The translations under genes were made by a program, and so were the position numbers. The notes under the pieces were generated by a model that worked only from the letters and a program-made list of their open reading frames with translations, did not search any database and had not been told where the DNA came from. From NCBI RefSeq assembly GCF_963675635.1, contig NZ_OY776488.1:1277501-1341500 (forward strand): DNA of 64,000 nt. Direction: 5' to 3'. Of the stretch, positions 39,494-48,053 are shown in pieces. The DNA is from an uncultured Pseudodesulfovibrio sp. (GTDB lineage: Bacteria > Desulfobacterota > Desulfovibrionia > Desulfovibrionales > Desulfovibrionaceae). Each line of letters begins with the position of its first letter. The first letter of the stretch is position 1.

Positions 39494-40747
39494 CTATAGT
39501 TCGAACGCTTCCCCATCATCCAGCACCTGGACATTGGAGAAGTGTTCTTCATAGTCATTTTTGTGCTCGGTATGGAGCGGGATAACCGTTTGAGGCTCGA
39601 CAGAATCAACAAAGCGTATCAAGTCTTCGCGCACAGCATGCCCACTGGTGTGGATCAGCTTGAATTTTGAGTTCTCACGTTTTTTCAAACTGGCCGCTTT
39701 TCCGTTGTAATGAGGAGTACCCTCTTCAAGATATCCGGCCCACTGAGAATAGATGATCGTTGAGGATGTCTCCGGGAGCTTGCCGAGAATGTCAGACAAC
39801 CAATGATCGCTCAACTTAATGAGATAGTTCGAAGGAGAATCAAGGATATCTTGCACCCAAAGCTCGTTCTCGGGTTTATACAAATCTCTGATGAAACTAC
39901 CAAAGAACTCAGCATGCTCTTTCACATTTCGATAGTAACCAGATGCAGGCCTATTGTGAGAGAGCACCTGTACACCTTCCCAGTTAATGTCAGGGATGCT
40001 GGTTGAAACCTGCTGAGCCAGCCTCAATATCCATGCTGTGTAAATGTCTACAACAAATGTTCTTCCAGACCTCTTGGCAGCTCGAAATGCAGAAACCATT
40101 CGATCGATATTCTGGGCTGAACAATTAAGACAGACTATCCCACTTTCCGTCTTGATAGCTTGGACAACCCCTTCTTCAACTTCGCTCTCACTGGAGAATT
40201 GGGAATTTCCTCGATGCATCATCGTACCTTCGAGAAGAAGAGCGTCCATTTTCTTCGGTAACTTGGTGCATAGATAATCAAAGGTCTTTGCCTTCCTGCC
40301 ATGAGCACGAAAATCACCCGTGTAATATATGGTCTTTCCTCCAGCTTCCAGCAAGAATCCAAAGGCATCAGGGGACGAGTGGTCAACCAAATATGGAGTG
40401 ACGGAAATATCTCCAACCTGGAAGGTCTTACCAGCCACCAGCGATGTTGGTTTATGCGCCAACAAGTCACCTTCCTTTGTGAAGAGCCTCAGACTTTGCA
40501 CGAACTGCCAAGCCACTTTCCCCATGTAAAGAGGAACACTCTCTGGCAACGTTTCGATCAGTCCATAGTGGTCCTGATGGCTATGCGAGATCAGCACGCC
40601 ATCATAAGATTCAATGTCAGCAGGAAGTGCAGCTAGGGAGTCATCAAGCGGCGTTCCGGCATCAAGTAGGAGGCGAGTGCCTTTGTGTTCAACTTCGACG
40701 CAACTGCCACCAATTTCGTTGGTGCCGCGGTGGATGGTTATTTGCAT
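39494..40747 (-). CDS. MBL-fold metallo-hydrolase, beta-CASP type (predicted nuclease)
   Basis: This 417-residue protein has an N-terminal metallo-beta-lactamase fold with the zinc motif HSHQDH (His55-His60), further metal ligands at VDHSSP and YYTGDFRAHG, and the beta-CASP-like motif phrases LLLEGTM, IHTSGHA and VIPLHTEH. This is the RNase J/CPSF-73 superfamily, which cuts RNA or DNA. It is about 135 residues shorter than RNase J and lacks the usual C-terminal domain. Its start overlaps the stop of the PD-(D/E)XK gene by 10 bp, so translation is coupled. Confidence 0.85.
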   Translation of the reverse strand: MQITIHRGTNEIGGSCVEVEHKGTRLLLDAGTPLDDSLAALPADIESYDGVLISHSHQDHYGLIETLPESVPLYMGKVAWQFVQSLRLFTKEGDLLAHKPTSLVAGKTFQVGDISVTPYLVDHSSPDAFGFLLEAGGKTIYYTGDFRAHGRKAKTFDYLCTKLPKKMDALLLEGTMMHRGNSQFSSESEVEEGVVQAIKTESGIVCLNCSAQNIDRMVSAFRAAKRSGRTFVVDIYTAWILRLAQQVSTSIPDINWEGVQVLSHNRPASGYYRNVKEHAEFFGSFIRDLYKPENELWVQDILDSPSNYLIKLSDHWLSDILGKLPETSSTIIYSQWAGYLEEGTPHYNGKAASLKKRENSKFKLIHTSGHAVREDLIRFVDSVEPQTVIPLHTEHKNDYEEHFSNVQVLDDGEAFEL

Positions 40748-41454
40748 ACTTTTCCCTCTTCATTGTCGATCATTTTTACCGCCTCAGTTAGCAGCCAAGC
40801 CAAATCATCCATCCCATTTTGGTAGTTCAAAAAGGCGTCTCTGCCGTCAATTAAATATACATTTTCCGCAGCCTCGCTCTCGCCTACCGGGCAGGCGCTT
40901 TGTTTGATCCAGACCCCATTACCTTTATCGAGACAAGGTTCCAACCATACATCATTTGTACGCACAGCTATATTCATGACGCTTGAGTCATCACTATCTC
41001 CGACAATGAGGATCGGCACCTCTGGAACAATATCTATAGGCTTATCGAAAGATATACCGAAAATTTCACCCATGGTGTCAGCCACATCACCATAGGCAGT
41101 AAGGATTTGGTCCTTTCTTTCCTCTAACTGCTGTCTATACCTGCCCACCTGACAAACAACCTTTGGCCCCTTGCTGTCTTTTGTGCAACGGATCCTATTG
41201 TCCTTTCTACGTTTGCCTTCAACAAAGAGAAGCCGTCTTTCTTTAGGAAGGAGGAAAACGAGGTCTATCTTGTCAGCTGCGCGTTCAGTCCCGTTTTTAT
41301 CCAAAGATGCAAAACGTGCTTCGATGTCGACAAGAAGCAAATCCGTTCGCTCCGCTGCTGCATATGAAAATGGCTTGAATACTTTGGAAAGCTGATAGCC
41401 TTCACGACTGTGAGACATTCCACGGTCCTGGCAATCATCCAGTAGGGAATCCAT
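40738..41454 (-). CDS. PD-(D/E)XK nuclease-like protein
   Basis: This 238-residue protein, counted from ATG 41454, has Asp64 (KIDLVFLL), Glu79-Gly-Lys81 (RLLFVEGKRRKDN) and a following Gln-containing helix (VCQVGRYRQQL). Together these form the core of a PD-(D/E)XK nuclease fold. No further domain is recognised. The start at 41454 is preferred because an aggtcaggga site lies before it and because it then begins 17 bp after the upstream gene; the longer frame (41544) would overlap that gene. Confidence 0.7.
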   Translation of the reverse strand: MDSLLDDCQDRGMSHSREGYQLSKVFKPFSYAAAERTDLLLVDIEARFASLDKNGTERAADKIDLVFLLPKERRLLFVEGKRRKDNRIRCTKDSKGPKVVCQVGRYRQQLEERKDQILTAYGDVADTMGEIFGISFDKPIDIVPEVPILIVGDSDDSSVMNIAVRTNDVWLEPCLDKGNGVWIKQSACPVGESEAAENVYLIDGRDAFLNYQNGMDDLAWLLTEAVKMIDNEEGKVCK

Positions 41455-41471
41455 AGATATTCCCTGACCTG

Positions 41472-41753
41472 TCAGTCTACTAGCATGAGGGAATCCGTTG
41501 AAAGACGCTTCCTTCCCTTTCGCTTTTTTTGCTCGTTCGTCCAAAAAATAGTCGTTGCTTTTAAAATATCACGGGTTCGTTTAAAAGCTCGCTGACCTCC
41601 AAAATAAAAGTCCATATTATTTTCTCGAATTGCAGGAAAGATTTCTCCTGCTAGAACTTTTCTGCGGATTTCATCAAAATTTGGATGGGCAGTGAACTGT
41701 TTAGCGTAAGGGAAAATACGTTTGAATTTTCGATAAATGCCTGTGTTAGCCAT
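41472..41753 (-). CDS. Small hypothetical protein in the candidate defence operon
   Basis: This 93-residue protein is basic and Phe/Arg/Lys-rich (YRKFKRIFPYAKQF; RAFKRTRDILKAT). It has no known motif. The ATG at 41753 has aaggaag 10 bases upstream. It sits between two nuclease-like genes. It could be a nucleic-acid-binding partner, or the N-terminal piece of a once longer PD-(D/E)XK protein, because the neighbouring frame continues just after its stop. Confidence 0.5.
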   Translation of the reverse strand: MANTGIYRKFKRIFPYAKQFTAHPNFDEIRRKVLAGEIFPAIRENNMDFYFGGQRAFKRTRDILKATTIFWTNEQKKRKGRKRLSTDSLMLVD

Positions 41754-41831
41754 GTGTATCCGACTTCCTTTATACATTTATTCCGATCGTTTTGTTTATG
41801 TCGCGTTGGATGGGTATTAACAGTACCCTCC

Positions 41832-42809
41832 TCATGTTAAGGATGTCTCGGTAATTTCGATCCCACCATTCTTTTCTTTGTAGAGCATATGGTGGAGATG
41901 GATTTCATCTTGTTCAATTGGAATGATGCGGTCATCGAATTTTGGAGTCTTTGCCCCATCGCCCATAAGAACGATACAGTTGAGCTTCAACTTCGCAGGC
42001 AATTCACCAGTATAGCCGAAAACTCTATACCATTCGGCTCCAGACTTACTTCTAAGCAACTCTCGAAGAAAGATTGTGTATGCGAGACCTTGCTCAATTG
42101 GTGCCTGTGGATTTGAAATATTAGGCTCTTTAAGTTCAAAAACTGAAAGAGTTGGACGCCCTGTTCCTACACGCGCAAGTATATCGATACCTCCTCCCGA
42201 TGTACTATATGCTAAGGAATCCTTTTCGCTCGCCTTTAATGGGGTTTTCATTTGAAATCTTGCGACATTGGCAATCTTTACGGGCTGCACCCCTGAAAAC
42301 GTACCTTGAAATTTTGATTCTTTATCCTTCTTCCCCATTTCCGAGAGAATCATGCACTCATATTTGTGCTCCAACTGCCTTGGCCTGCTGTCAGCACCCA
42401 GCATCGAGAAATGTTTTCTGAAGCCTGCCGCTTCCGCCCCACTCCAATTGACGTTCTTATGGGCACAGTCATAGTTGAACCATTCCATATTGCTATTAGT
42501 ATAATCGTTCGAGCCATGGGAAGTGCTGAGCAATACAGAATCCTTATTCACTTTAATCCCGGCAACATTTTGTCCCATATATCTTAATTGAAACGAGTTG
42601 GCAGATCCTTTTGCATCACCAGCAGTCGAGTATAGATAAAGTGGAGCCCACTCGTTAAAGGTAGACTTCTTAGCCTTGATCTTCTCAATATTGTTTTCGA
42701 TAGAAGAAGAATAACCAGCGTAGACATCTTCCCACTCGTTTTTTGCTTCTTTCAAAAGGGCAAGCGCCTGCTCTCTTACTTGATTGATCTTATCCATTTC
42801 AATGTTCAT
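41832..42809 (-). CDS. Predicted restriction endonuclease-like protein (PD-(D/E)XK)
   Basis: This 325-residue protein has a C-terminal nuclease-like core with Asp209 (GGGIDILARVGTG), Glu225-Leu-Lys227 (LSVFELKEPN) and a following helix (APIEQGLAYTIFLRELL), the arrangement of type II restriction enzymes. The N-terminal 200 residues are unrecognised. It has a strong aggag site and is the first gene of the operon, divergent from the DnaB-like gene across a 377-bp gap. No methylase gene is nearby, so a classical restriction-modification pair is not supported. Confidence 0.7.
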   Translation of the reverse strand: MNIEMDKINQVREQALALLKEAKNEWEDVYAGYSSSIENNIEKIKAKKSTFNEWAPLYLYSTAGDAKGSANSFQLRYMGQNVAGIKVNKDSVLLSTSHGSNDYTNSNMEWFNYDCAHKNVNWSGAEAAGFRKHFSMLGADSRPRQLEHKYECMILSEMGKKDKESKFQGTFSGVQPVKIANVARFQMKTPLKASEKDSLAYSTSGGGIDILARVGTGRPTLSVFELKEPNISNPQAPIEQGLAYTIFLRELLRSKSGAEWYRVFGYTGELPAKLKLNCIVLMGDGAKTPKFDDRIIPIEQDEIHLHHMLYKEKNGGIEITETSLT

Positions 42810-43186
42810 ACCATTCTCCTAAAAAACTCTTTCCAATGTTCATTACTGACTCCATCGGAAGTCAGCAGCAAACAGCATTCTTCTATAGCAAAACCGATTG
42901 GTATCAGAATTTAACTTAAAAGAACACTTTACAAATGAGGCTGCAATCGCATGAGGCAACCTTTTCAAAAGGATCTTTTCCGCGTCCTAAGGATGAAGCT
43001 ATTAATTCTTCATTGGCAATATCCATACATATTATACACACCAAGCGTGGCGTTTTTGGCCCCACATAAAAAACTATTTTGATGGGGCCAGAAACGCCCC
43101 ACTTGATTGCTAGCCTGTCGTTCAAAGGCTCAAGAAAATGTTCCCAAAACGAGCCATTCGCCTAAATCAGACAGGAGATACAAGCT
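42810..43186. promoter_or_regulatory. Divergent intergenic region of the island with inverted repeat
   Basis: AT-rich region between the nuclease operon and the DnaB-like gene. It must hold both promoters. An imperfect inverted repeat lies at 43047-43065 and 43083-43102 (gtgg-cgtttttggcccca against its mirror, 17-nt loop). A 69-codon frame at 42916-43125 is not convincing as a gene. Confidence 0.5.
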
Positions 43187-44548
43187 ATGCAGGATGACTT
43201 TGATGCCTTGGCCAATGAAAAGATTCCACCATTCGATTTGATTGCTGAACATGCAGTGCTTCAAGGAGTGCTGCTGCGCAATTCAGTCTTCCATGAAGTT
43301 GCTGATTTTTTAAATCAACAATCCTTTTACAGCCGCGACAATGGAAACATATTTACAGCAATGGAGACATGTTACGACAACTATGAACCGATCAACTCAC
43401 ACACTGTCCAGAATGCTCTAGAGGAGAGCAATCTAAACATCTGCCTCAGTAATTTTCTAGATCCACTCATCCCAGATGAAAGGGCATTGCCGCCTCACGA
43501 CATAGTAGAATACGCAAAAAAAGTCCGAGACAAAGCAACTCTCCGTGGACTTATTCTATTGGGCAACAAGATAGTAAACATAGCGTGTAACTCTCATGCT
43601 CCTCTGGTCGCGTTAGATGAAGCTGAAAAAGAAATATTTCTGATTAAGCAAAAATCAAAACAATTCAAAACCTCACCTGCAACGAAAGTCATAAACTCTG
43701 TTTTCGAAACTATTACGAATAAATACGAACAGAGAGATGAATTGTCTGGGCTCAAGACAGAATTCGAAGATTTGGACTCCCTGCTGACAGGTATACAAAA
43801 TGGAAACCTGATAGTTATCGCGGGGCGGCCTGGCAACTGCAAGCGAGCCCTAGCGCTGAATATACTTTTGAAAGTGGTACTGTCAGACATCCCTGCTGTT
43901 TGCTTTTCACTTGATACGCATCATGATCAAATAATGGAAAAACTGCTCGCGATAAATGCAGGGGTCTCGCTTATGAAGATCCGAACAGGGCAACTTGATG
44001 ATGAAGATTGGGAAGCCCTATACGATTCGGCCAACAGGATATCCAACAGCAGCTTGTTTTTTGACAGCACAACAGCCTTATCTCCATTGGAGATAGCCTC
44101 TCGCATAAAGCACATAAAAAAGGAACATGGCATCAGCCTTGTTGTGATCGACCGTATGCAGTTGATGAAGGTGAAAGAGAAACCGATAGATAACCCAGAA
44201 CTGGAAGCTGCCGAAATCTCTCATGCACTCAAACAATTGGCATCTGAATTGGACATTCCCATCATTGTCCTTTCGGAACTCGATCCGGAGGTAGATAAAC
44301 GAAAATACAACCAGCCAGAGTTATCAGACCTCCTTTACTACGGGGCCTATGAGCAGGCTGCGGATGCGATCATACTTACATACCGAGATGCCAAGTACTA
44401 CGAAGGCGATGAATCTAAGACGGATGGCGTAGATATTTACGTTGCAAAAAATCGTAATGGCCCTTGCGGCAAAGCTGAGTTGCTTTTCCATCGCAGCTCT
44501 CTGCGAATTCAAAACTTGGGTACTTTAGACCCTCTTTTCGATGGCTAA
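43187..44548 (+). CDS. DnaB-like protein with altered ATPase motifs
   Basis: This 453-residue protein has the replicative helicase layout: an N-terminal helical domain (about 15-115), a linker, and a RecA-like domain (about 190-450). The catalytic motifs differ from DnaB: Walker A reads GRPGNCKR (residues 213-220, Lys219 kept, the Gly before it and the following Thr lost), the catalytic-Glu motif reads SLD rather than SLE, and the SQLNR-like motif reads SELDPE. Walker B (VVIDRMQLM, Asp322) is kept. It may be a non-catalytic or dominant-negative partner of the replisome, or a loader for element replication. The function is inferred. Confidence 0.75.
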   Translation: MQDDFDALANEKIPPFDLIAEHAVLQGVLLRNSVFHEVADFLNQQSFYSRDNGNIFTAMETCYDNYEPINSHTVQNALEESNLNICLSNFLDPLIPDERALPPHDIVEYAKKVRDKATLRGLILLGNKIVNIACNSHAPLVALDEAEKEIFLIKQKSKQFKTSPATKVINSVFETITNKYEQRDELSGLKTEFEDLDSLLTGIQNGNLIVIAGRPGNCKRALALNILLKVVLSDIPAVCFSLDTHHDQIMEKLLAINAGVSLMKIRTGQLDDEDWEALYDSANRISNSSLFFDSTTALSPLEIASRIKHIKKEHGISLVVIDRMQLMKVKEKPIDNPELEAAEISHALKQLASELDIPIIVLSELDPEVDKRKYNQPELSDLLYYGAYEQAADAIILTYRDAKYYEGDESKTDGVDIYVAKNRNGPCGKAELLFHRSSLRIQNLGTLDPLFDG

Positions 44549-44606
44549 ATAATCATCCAGTGTATGGATTATTATACAAACCTTAAACAACATAAATGGA
44601 GAGATT

Positions 44607-45071
44607 ATGCGTAGACTGATGCTTACAATGATTCTGATCCTGTCGCTTTCAACAATCTGCTCTGCACAATCTTTTGTAGAGGACTTCAGAGGAGTTCCCT
44701 GGAATGTTACTTTCGAAGATTTCTCAGCTCAATTCCCAGTGGACATTAGCGCAACAGGTAACCCATACGCCGATACGACATGGTTCTACCTTAAAGGAGA
44801 AAACCATACCCTAGGAACTCTGCCGTTACGTAGGGTCGCATATGTTTTCAAAAGATTAGACCAGTATAAACGATTCAACGTAGGCCAATTAATTATAGAT
44901 TTTGAACACGAAGAGTCGATGATTCAAACCCTGAATAACATTCTTGAAGTGGACCATTTCGTCCACAAAACTGGTGAGTTAATTTGGAAAAACGAAGCAA
45001 CTAGAACTGCTGCAGTAGTTTCAAGGAGAAGCGAATACTACGTCGTTGATGTGTTTAAAATTAATAATTAA
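44607..45071 (+). CDS. Predicted periplasmic hypothetical protein
   Basis: This 154-residue protein begins with a clear Sec signal peptide (MRRLMLTMILILSLSTICSA, cleavage after about residue 20). The mature part is 134 residues with no known motif. It stands on its own 58 bp after the DnaB-like gene. Confidence 0.65.
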   Translation: MRRLMLTMILILSLSTICSAQSFVEDFRGVPWNVTFEDFSAQFPVDISATGNPYADTTWFYLKGENHTLGTLPLRRVAYVFKRLDQYKRFNVGQLIIDFEHEESMIQTLNNILEVDHFVHKTGELIWKNEATRTAAVVSRRSEYYVVDVFKINN

Positions 45072-45089
45072 GCATGTGGAGCTCCCCTT

Positions 45090-45986
45090 TTAGCGCCAGA
45101 ACTCTGGAAAGAGTTCTCGCATGCACTGTGCAACTTGATAAGAGGGGAGCCCCCAAAACTTTTCATCAGAATCGCCCCCGTTCTGCAAAAGGATGCTTAT
45201 CTCTTCTGGACTTCGCCCATCAAATCTCAAATATTGCTGAATCCTATCCGGAGTAGCCAGCATCTGCCCGTTGTTGTGAGCCGACATCGTATTTCTAGAC
45301 ACACTTCCACCGACTGCATGAGCACATTCTAGCTCTTTCAAGCCGGAAGTATCCAGCGCCCCAACAGCCGCTAGCTGAACCAGCCCTGCTTTATAGGCGG
45401 CTACGGATGAACGAATCCGCCCTCTCTGCTGTTCAAGCTTTGTTTTTAGTTCAATGTATCTTTGCTTTTCTTCAGACAAATCAGAGAAAGAAACACGACA
45501 ACCGCCGCTCTGCGTTGTAGTTTTCTCTTTATAATTCTCTTCTTTTGTCTCTTTGGGTGCATCATTCTGCGCGGGTGTTGAGCATGTCTTTGCATCTCTC
45601 GGCGCATCATCCTGCATGGTTACAGGGCATGATTCTGCATCCCCAGACGCACCATTTTGCACCCCTTCCTCAACCAAGGCTGGATGGAGGAGGAAGTAGT
45701 AGGCATTAGCTTTTGGCCCCAACTCGGATTCTATAAATCCTTCGGCCTTCAATTCTGCTAATAGATTCTGAGTTTGACGTTTTTTCAGCCCGACCTCTTG
45801 GGCAAGCGTGCCGACTGCCGGATATGCTCGACCATCTGCCCCAGCATATTGGGCCAGCCTTGCCCATACGAGCTTTGCACCGTGCGAGAGGCCGATATAG
45901 CGCATTAGGGTGTTCGGTATAACAGACACCCGCCTAAACTGCTTGTAGGGGCTGAAACGCTTTCCTATGCCATCTTGAGACTGCAT
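45090..45986 (-). CDS. Winged-helix replication-initiator-like protein
   Basis: The protein is about 298 residues from ATG 45986. The first 120 residues form a winged helix-turn-helix (IPNTLMRYIGLSHGAKLVWA; GTLAQEVGLKKRQTQNLLAE), common in plasmid and island replication proteins. This is followed by a low-complexity Asp/Pro/Ser/Thr linker with a coiled-coil and a short C-terminal helical domain. It lies after the excisionase-like gene. A role in element replication or transcription is inferred. Confidence 0.65.
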   Translation of the reverse strand: MQSQDGIGKRFSPYKQFRRVSVIPNTLMRYIGLSHGAKLVWARLAQYAGADGRAYPAVGTLAQEVGLKKRQTQNLLAELKAEGFIESELGPKANAYYFLLHPALVEEGVQNGASGDAESCPVTMQDDAPRDAKTCSTPAQNDAPKETKEENYKEKTTTQSGGCRVSFSDLSEEKQRYIELKTKLEQQRGRIRSSVAAYKAGLVQLAAVGALDTSGLKELECAHAVGGSVSRNTMSAHNNGQMLATPDRIQQYLRFDGRSPEEISILLQNGGDSDEKFWGLPSYQVAQCMRELFPEFWR

Positions 45987-45993
45987 GGCTGGC

Positions 45994-46197
45994 CTAGGAG
46001 TTGATTTCCATGGAATCGACGGTCTCGACGGTGTAGGCATTGGCGAATGCCTCAAGGTCTTTAATGTCATAGAAGACCCTGCGGCCGATCTTCTTATAGC
46101 GGGGGCCACGGCCATGGCAACGCCACACTTCGAGAGTTCCGGCACTCAAACCCAATATCTTTGCCGCGTCCTTAGTATCTACTCTGCTTATCGTCAT
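45994..46197 (-). CDS. AlpA-like excisionase / HTH protein
   Basis: This 67-residue protein is a MerR-type helix-turn-helix with the typical phrases TKDAAKILGLSAGTLEVWRC and RRVFYDIKDLEAFANAY. The ATG at 46197 is chosen for the aaagga site before it. Such proteins act as excisionases or element regulators. It sits 7 bp before the winged-helix gene on the same strand. Confidence 0.8.
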   Translation of the reverse strand: MTISRVDTKDAAKILGLSAGTLEVWRCHGRGPRYKKIGRRVFYDIKDLEAFANAYTVETVDSMEINS

Positions 46198-46321
46198 GAA
46201 AAAAATCCTTTGTTCAAGTGTATTAAAGCTGAACAAAGGATTTAAAGAGCAATCCGGCTGATTGTTAGAACGCTAAATTTCGTTAAACTCAATCGGATGC
46301 AAATTGGTAAAAAATTGCATC

Positions 46322-47245
46322 CTATCTCATATGCAGGACCTCGGCGGCATCGATGCATTTCACCGTATTTCGATACCACTTCCGAAACACGCTCTCCTCA
46401 GTTGCGGCATATCCCAGCTTGGCAACATCGTAATGTTCTTTCAAACTGTTGATAGCCTCAATCTGAGTTGCCCCAAAATTCGGACTCTCATCACTATGGA
46501 TGTAATCCCACAACCAAAGCCCAATGGCGCGTGGATTATCGGTTCCAATTTGAGTTGGAATTTTGGAATTCTTCTGAATCCCAATTTTCTCAATTTCCAG
46601 CATGTTGAATTCCAAATCCAAACCGTTTTCGTCTTTTCGAATTTCTTTATACATTTCAAGCTCTTTTTTTGTATTTCTAATTTGAGCTTGGATCTCAGAA
46701 ATCGGGCGATCAAAGTCAATTGCGACCAACGCATCGTATCCGAATATCGGAAAGCCCTCATAGTCGAGCGATTTAATCCCGTTTTCAACCTCACATTCGG
46801 CAACAAAGCGGATCACCTCCGACCTCTCGCGCGGCTCATTTGGACGGGATAAAGGTTCATCGTTTTCAATTGCGCTCAACATCTCACTCGCAGAGTATGT
46901 GCGGTTGGATCGTGGACCGGAGATTTTAAAACCAAATCTATGTCGCGCCGTAAGATATGATGAATACAAGATGTTAAACCGCTCATATTCCAAAGCGACC
47001 TTTTTCTTGGATTTTATGGTCACTTGCTCGGAAAACAATTCATGATCCACAAAAGCATCACCATCCGTCATGAACGGAGGAAAGCCCAATTCTCTAAAAT
47101 GGGTCTGAGTTCCTAAGAACAGCTTCTGCATCTCAAAGAATTCAGGATTTCTTCGAGTATATTCCCATGACCAGAAGCGATAAAAGCCCACATAGTTTAA
47201 GGTCTCAATTTCATCTGGGCTTAGTTCTCGGTTGAACTCATTCAC
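46322..47245 (-). CDS. Hypothetical island protein
   Basis: This 307-residue soluble protein has an N-terminal stretch WSWEYTRRNPEFFEMQKLFL that resembles the start of small regulatory-type island proteins. The remainder is charged and helical. I do not recognise a function. It is on the same strand as the integrase genes. Confidence 0.6.
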   Translation of the reverse strand: MNEFNRELSPDEIETLNYVGFYRFWSWEYTRRNPEFFEMQKLFLGTQTHFRELGFPPFMTDGDAFVDHELFSEQVTIKSKKKVALEYERFNILYSSYLTARHRFGFKISGPRSNRTYSASEMLSAIENDEPLSRPNEPRERSEVIRFVAECEVENGIKSLDYEGFPIFGYDALVAIDFDRPISEIQAQIRNTKKELEMYKEIRKDENGLDLEFNMLEIEKIGIQKNSKIPTQIGTDNPRAIGLWLWDYIHSDESPNFGATQIEAINSLKEHYDVAKLGYAATEESVFRKWYRNTVKCIDAAEVLHMR

Positions 47246-47277
47246 GGTTTATCCCCTGACGTCTTCCGACGCTTTTC

Positions 47278-47985
47278 TTAGTCTTTTTTCAATTCACCCA
47301 GTTCAAGCTGAGTGTCACGAACTGTTCGGAGAATTATATCCAAAATCCTAGTTAACTGAGTTGCTGCTTTTAACCATGCCACTTCTGCTGCTTTGTCTCC
47401 TGAAGCATACCCCCAAACGTTTGATTCCTGATGTTCGGCCACTATGGGCAAAATAAATGAAATCGGCTGTGAGCCTCTAAGGTCCTGTACTTCAAGATCT
47501 ACCCATGCAGCCCCATTCCACCACCCTTCAGTTTGGATAGATGCCGCCATAACAGATTGTTGCGATGACGCAGTAATCGCAACATCACTCCAAGGACCTA
47601 CGGCATGAGCTTGCGCTTCAGTCGTTGCTGTTAAGAATGCTGTGGAAGATACAATTCGGCTACCAAATGATGCGCCAAGATTAATAATCCTTAAGCGTAT
47701 TGTGACACGATTTGGAGTGACAGGGGAAAAGTAGTCCGACCATTGAATTGAAGAACCATATATTTTCTGAAGATCAGCTTTGATCTGAAAGGCTGTATTT
47801 GTTTGATCATTGGAAACCCTACCGTCAAAAACTGACAATAAGACTGGTGGGACTACTATCAGGTCAACTCGTTGGGTGCTGGATATTGTGGGATTGATAG
47901 ACCGACTTGTTGCGCAGCCACTGATGAGACAAACAGAGAACATCAATACGAAAACGATAAAACAACTTATCACAGACACCTCCAT
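47278..47985 (-). CDS. Predicted lipoprotein
   Basis: This 235-residue protein has an N-terminal signal segment ending in the lipobox LISGC (Cys24), so it is probably membrane-anchored in the periplasm or outer membrane. The mature part is beta-rich in appearance with no known motif. It lies in the element between an inverted repeat upstream (48013-48038) and the unknown gene downstream. Confidence 0.65.
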   Translation of the reverse strand: MEVSVISCFIVFVLMFSVCLISGCATSRSINPTISSTQRVDLIVVPPVLLSVFDGRVSNDQTNTAFQIKADLQKIYGSSIQWSDYFSPVTPNRVTIRLRIINLGASFGSRIVSSTAFLTATTEAQAHAVGPWSDVAITASSQQSVMAASIQTEGWWNGAAWVDLEVQDLRGSQPISFILPIVAEHQESNVWGYASGDKAAEVAWLKAATQLTRILDIILRTVRDTQLELGELKKD

Positions 47986-48012
47986 TGTATATCAAAACGC
48001 ATATACCTCAAC

Positions 48013-48038
48013 ATGTAGCACGTCAATTTATGCTACAT
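48013..48038. repeat. Inverted repeat upstream of the lipoprotein gene
   Basis: An 8-bp perfect inverted repeat (atgtagca / tgctacat) with a 10-nt spacer lies between the integrase stop and the lipoprotein start. It could be an operator or a weak terminator. Confidence 0.45.
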
Positions 48039-48053
48039 TCGGCTCTATTCAAT

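Noticed and set aside
41832-42809. Restriction-modification system
   Set aside because: A restriction-like nuclease is present, but no DNA methylase gene is found in the element.
42916-43125. 69-codon frame in the island intergenic region
   Set aside because: No ribosome site, Cys-rich composition without pattern, and it overlaps the inverted repeat and the needed promoters.
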